Below are positions 61,704-64,000 of a DNA stretch of 64,000 nucleotides, one piece after another (the first letter of the stretch is position 1; every line of letters starts with the position of its first letter). Made by a program: the position numbers and the translations under genes. Origin of the DNA: Rickettsiales bacterium Ac37b. GTDB taxonomy: Bacteria > Pseudomonadota > Alphaproteobacteria > Rickettsiales > Arcanibacteraceae. The notes under the pieces were generated by a model, which saw only the letters and a program-made list of their open reading frames with translations, was not told the origin of the DNA and made no database searches. The stretch spans positions 310,001 through 374,000 of the forward strand of contig CP009217.2 of assembly GCA_000746585.2 (NCBI GenBank). The letters run 5' to 3'.

Positions 61704-62423
61704 ATGAAAAGATCTACACAACTAACAATATCAGCTTTGCTAACCCTTTTACCTAATTTAGTATTAGCAACTCAAGATTATTATGTTTTACCTCAAATAG
61801 GTATTTCTATGCAAACTAACAAAGTGAAATTTGAGCTGTTAGACAGGGTAATATATGAGCCTGAAATTACTAAAGAACGTTTTAAAAATACCGCTAACTA
61901 TGGTGCGATTTTTGGTAAAAAACTATACGATAATATTTTCATTGAACTAGAGGTAGCGGCTGCATCAAATCATAAATTTAATAACACTGCAACAATAAAT
62001 CTAGGTGAAGGTTTTCTACCGCTATCAGGTACCTATAAAACTAAATTGGAAACACAGAGTGTTTTTATTAATGCTAGTTATCAATTTAGAGATTATATTC
62101 CAGAAATTGTTCCATATGTTCTAGCTGGAGTAGGGTATTCTCAAAATAAAATTAAAGCTACAAAATTATCTTCAACAGAGAGGGTTATTATTCGTGGTCA
62201 GAAAACCTCTAATTTTGCTTGGCAAGTTGGTACTGGAATATTGGTTCCAGTTACAGATAATATAGATATAAATCTTAGCTATAAATTTAGAAGTTTAGGC
62301 AAGATTAAAACGGGCAAAAAGTATGATGTAATTGCAGTTGGTCCTGTAGAATCACCTGTGTCTTTAATAAGAGGTAATTTATATACTTCTAATATATTAG
62401 TGGGTATATCATTTAAGTTTTAG
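61704..62423 (+). CDS. Outer-membrane beta-barrel protein (OmpA-like/Adr-like)
   Basis: A 239-residue exported barrel: signal peptide (about 1-22) and eight amphipathic strands ending SNILVGISFKF, with the terminal Phe. The plan (ETQSVFINASYQFRD, PYVLAGVGYSQNK) is that of small eight-strand barrels such as rickettsial Adr proteins and Pal/OmpX-type adhesins. An adhesion role is inferred from family and not shown by the sequence. Confidence 0.75.
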   Translation: MKRSTQLTISALLTLLPNLVLATQDYYVLPQIGISMQTNKVKFELLDRVIYEPEITKERFKNTANYGAIFGKKLYDNIFIELEVAAASNHKFNNTATINLGEGFLPLSGTYKTKLETQSVFINASYQFRDYIPEIVPYVLAGVGYSQNKIKATKLSSTERVIIRGQKTSNFAWQVGTGILVPVTDNIDINLSYKFRSLGKIKTGKKYDVIAVGPVESPVSLIRGNLYTSNILVGISFKF

Positions 62424-62548
62424 AAAGTTTTAATAGAAGCAATATTTATCAACCATAATTAGCTGCAGGCACCATAAGATATATTGAAAATTATTAATAA
62501 AAGTGTATAAAACTTTGAATATATATTTAAAAATAGGTGGTAATTATA

Positions 62549-63622
62549 TTGGTAAATACATTAGAGAATAAATGTATACATTATGGGCAATGCGGTGGAT
62601 GCAGTTTACAACATTTGGATGATCATGCATATTTAGAGTATAAATATAATATATTTAAGAATGCAATAGAGCAGGCTGGCTTTGCGGATTTCAAAATATC
62701 AAATCCTATTATTGTAGGTCCTTCTGCAAGACGTAGAGCACAAATTAAAGCTATTAAATCTAAAAATGGAGTTAAATTAGGCTATTATCAAAATAAGAGC
62801 CATAATATTGTAGATATTAAAGAATGCCCTATATTGCATGATGATATTGTCAAGATTATAGGTGGTCTAAAACTATTATTAATAGAATTTGACACAGGGA
62901 GTTATGAATTTGCAATTACTCTTGTAGATAATGGGTTAGATATATTAATCAAAGCTACTAATTTTTCTAATTTAAAGATACAGGAAGAACTAGTCCAATT
63001 TGCCTATAAATATGATATATCTAGAATATCATGGCAAAATAATCATAATATATCTCCAATTATTATTAGAAAAACTCCTCAAATTAAAATTGCTAATACA
63101 TATGTTATGGTAGCTCCGGATAGTTTTTTGCAAGCAACAGTACAAAGCGAGAAATTAATTCAAGAATTTATTGTTGCACATAGTAAAAATTATGTAAATA
63201 TTATCGATTTATATGCTGGATGTGGAACATATAGTTTTGTTATGATTGAATATGCTAAGGTACATGCTGTAGAAGGTAATAACAGTAGTATAGATGCTAT
63301 AAAAGCTGCTTCTAGAGGTAAAGAAAATAGAATTACTACCGAGCTTAGGGATTTATATATATATCCTTTACTTGTGAATGAACTCAATAAATATCAATTA
63401 TCTGTTATCAACCCTCCTCGAAATGGAGCAGAACCACAAGTGCATGAGATTGGCAAAAGTAATATAAATAGAGTTATTATGGTATCTTGCAATCCTAAAA
63501 CTTTAAGTCGTGATCTTAAAATACTTAAAAATGCAGGCTTCACTTTGACTAATTCTTTAGCAATTGATCAATTTTATTGGAGTAATCACTTAGAAATTGT
63601 AGCTGTATTATCACGAGATTAA
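62549..63622 (+). CDS. rlmD: Class I SAM-dependent rRNA methyltransferase, RumA/RlmD type
   Basis: About 357 residues from TTG at 62549, chosen for the AGGTGG ribosome site 8 bases upstream (a GTG at 62537 overlaps that site). The N-terminal iron-sulfur motif C-x5-C-x2-C (CIHYGQCGGC) and a SAM loop (IIDLYAGCGTYSF), INPPRNGAE and VSCNPKTLSRDL are the RumA set. It makes m5U in 23S rRNA. The usual N-terminal TRAM domain is missing, as in many alphaproteobacterial forms. Confidence 0.85.
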   Translation: MVNTLENKCIHYGQCGGCSLQHLDDHAYLEYKYNIFKNAIEQAGFADFKISNPIIVGPSARRRAQIKAIKSKNGVKLGYYQNKSHNIVDIKECPILHDDIVKIIGGLKLLLIEFDTGSYEFAITLVDNGLDILIKATNFSNLKIQEELVQFAYKYDISRISWQNNHNISPIIIRKTPQIKIANTYVMVAPDSFLQATVQSEKLIQEFIVAHSKNYVNIIDLYAGCGTYSFVMIEYAKVHAVEGNNSSIDAIKAASRGKENRITTELRDLYIYPLLVNELNKYQLSVINPPRNGAEPQVHEIGKSNINRVIMVSCNPKTLSRDLKILKNAGFTLTNSLAIDQFYWSNHLEIVAVLSRD

Positions 63623-63643
63623 TTATGATGTTTTATAATAAAT

Positions 63644-64000
63644 TTATTCTGTATGATAAGAGCACTTCTCCGCAAGTAGTAAGACAGCGTTATCAGGAAT
63701 ATCAATGTAATTACCACAATTATTTATAGAATCATGGTCATAATTTAAAAATTGTTTACCATAATAGTGTTCATTATTAATAGTCACTTGACGCTGTAAT
63801 ATCTCAGTTAGGTTATCTGATATTGAAGGAGTTACATTAATTTTATTTACAATCCCATATCCTAAGGGATCTTTAAAAATACTTGAATCGTGTCCTGGCC
63901 TTATACACATACGTCCTAAGCCATCACAGCTTGGTGATAGATCAAGTATAAGGTCATCATTTAGATAAGCATATCCGATATTTTGAAGTTTCGATTTAAA
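63644..64000 (-). CDS. Hypothetical protein, C-terminal part (5' end beyond window)
   Basis: The minus-strand frame is open from the right edge to the stop at 63644-63646, giving at least 118 residues; the Met at 63910 is internal. The sequence (SPSCDGLGRMCIRPGHDSSI, then NNCGNYIDIPDNAVLLLAEK) has no family I recognise. It is convergent with the rRNA methyltransferase gene. The full gene is needed to say more. Confidence 0.6.
   Translation of the reverse strand, partial: FKSKLQNIGYAYLNDDLILDLSPSCDGLGRMCIRPGHDSSIFKDPLGYGIVNKINVTPSISDNLTEILQRQVTINNEHYYGKQFLNYDHDSINNCGNYIDIPDNAVLLLAEKCSYHTE

Overview
This is a 64 kb, strongly AT-rich stretch of an alphaproteobacterial chromosome that most resembles an obligate intracellular member of the Rickettsiales, probably Rickettsiaceae. 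The indicators are the petABC-tatBC cluster, ProP-like and AmpG-like permeases, an orphan TAXI receptor next to a GltP symporter, the stomatin/NfeD pair, an Adr-like outer-membrane barrel, decayed sensor kinases and many small dispersed palindromic repeats. I cannot name a genus from sequence alone. No rRNA gene, no CRISPR array and only one tRNA were seen.

Layout. 1-3.7 kb: cytochrome bc1 operon (petA, petB, petC) running into tatB and tatC, all on the minus strand. 3.8-6.1 kb: a hybrid sensor kinase broken by a single in-frame TGA. 6.3-10.1 kb: BioF-like enzyme, ZnuB permease overlapping a signal-peptide-bearing 2H phosphoesterase-like gene, and an AmpG-like permease. 10.1-12 kb: gene-poor and repeat-rich. 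12-18.8 kb: porin, YggS, DUF465, RsmD, RluB-like synthase, class C26 amidase, ProP-like transporter and exonuclease III. 18.8-28.2 kb: stomatin/NfeD, membrane cytochrome c, GltP, TAXI, UspA, IspA, FolD, ferredoxin-NADP reductase and RodA, ending in tRNA-Lys(CUU).

28.3 to about 50.9 kb is an accessory island starting directly after the tRNA-Lys gene, as expected for an integrative conjugative element. It carries a TPR protein, two excisionase-like HTH proteins, a membrane histidine-kinase homologue lacking the phospho-accepting His, an XRE regulator, a probable replication module and a nearly complete P-type (Trb) type IV secretion set (trbB-C-D-E-J-L-F-G-I). A HicAB toxin-antitoxin pair sits inside the trb cluster on the other strand. 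The transfer end is wrecked: the relaxase gene survives only as its N-terminus, cut by an IS481-family element, followed by an IS5 element, a kinase fragment, an IS30 remnant and two inverted IS630 copies enclosing a SecA-like gene fragment. No coupling protein (TraG/VirD4) or integrase is visible, so the element looks stranded.

50.9-64 kb returns to chromosomal genes: lemA with its 3' end cut by IS630, rpsA, cmk, hsp20, an aldehyde dehydrogenase, lolC-lolD, rmlA, small unknowns, an outer-membrane barrel, an RlmD/RumA-type rRNA methyltransferase, and an unknown gene running off the right edge.

The least expected structures are (i) a family of ~105-115 bp TA-flanked MITE-like repeats whose ends resemble those of the local IS630 element, (ii) an 87-bp repeat placed just upstream of both trbD and trbL, and (iii) a stranded Trb element with a pseudokinase, a shortened TrbJ and an embedded HicAB module.
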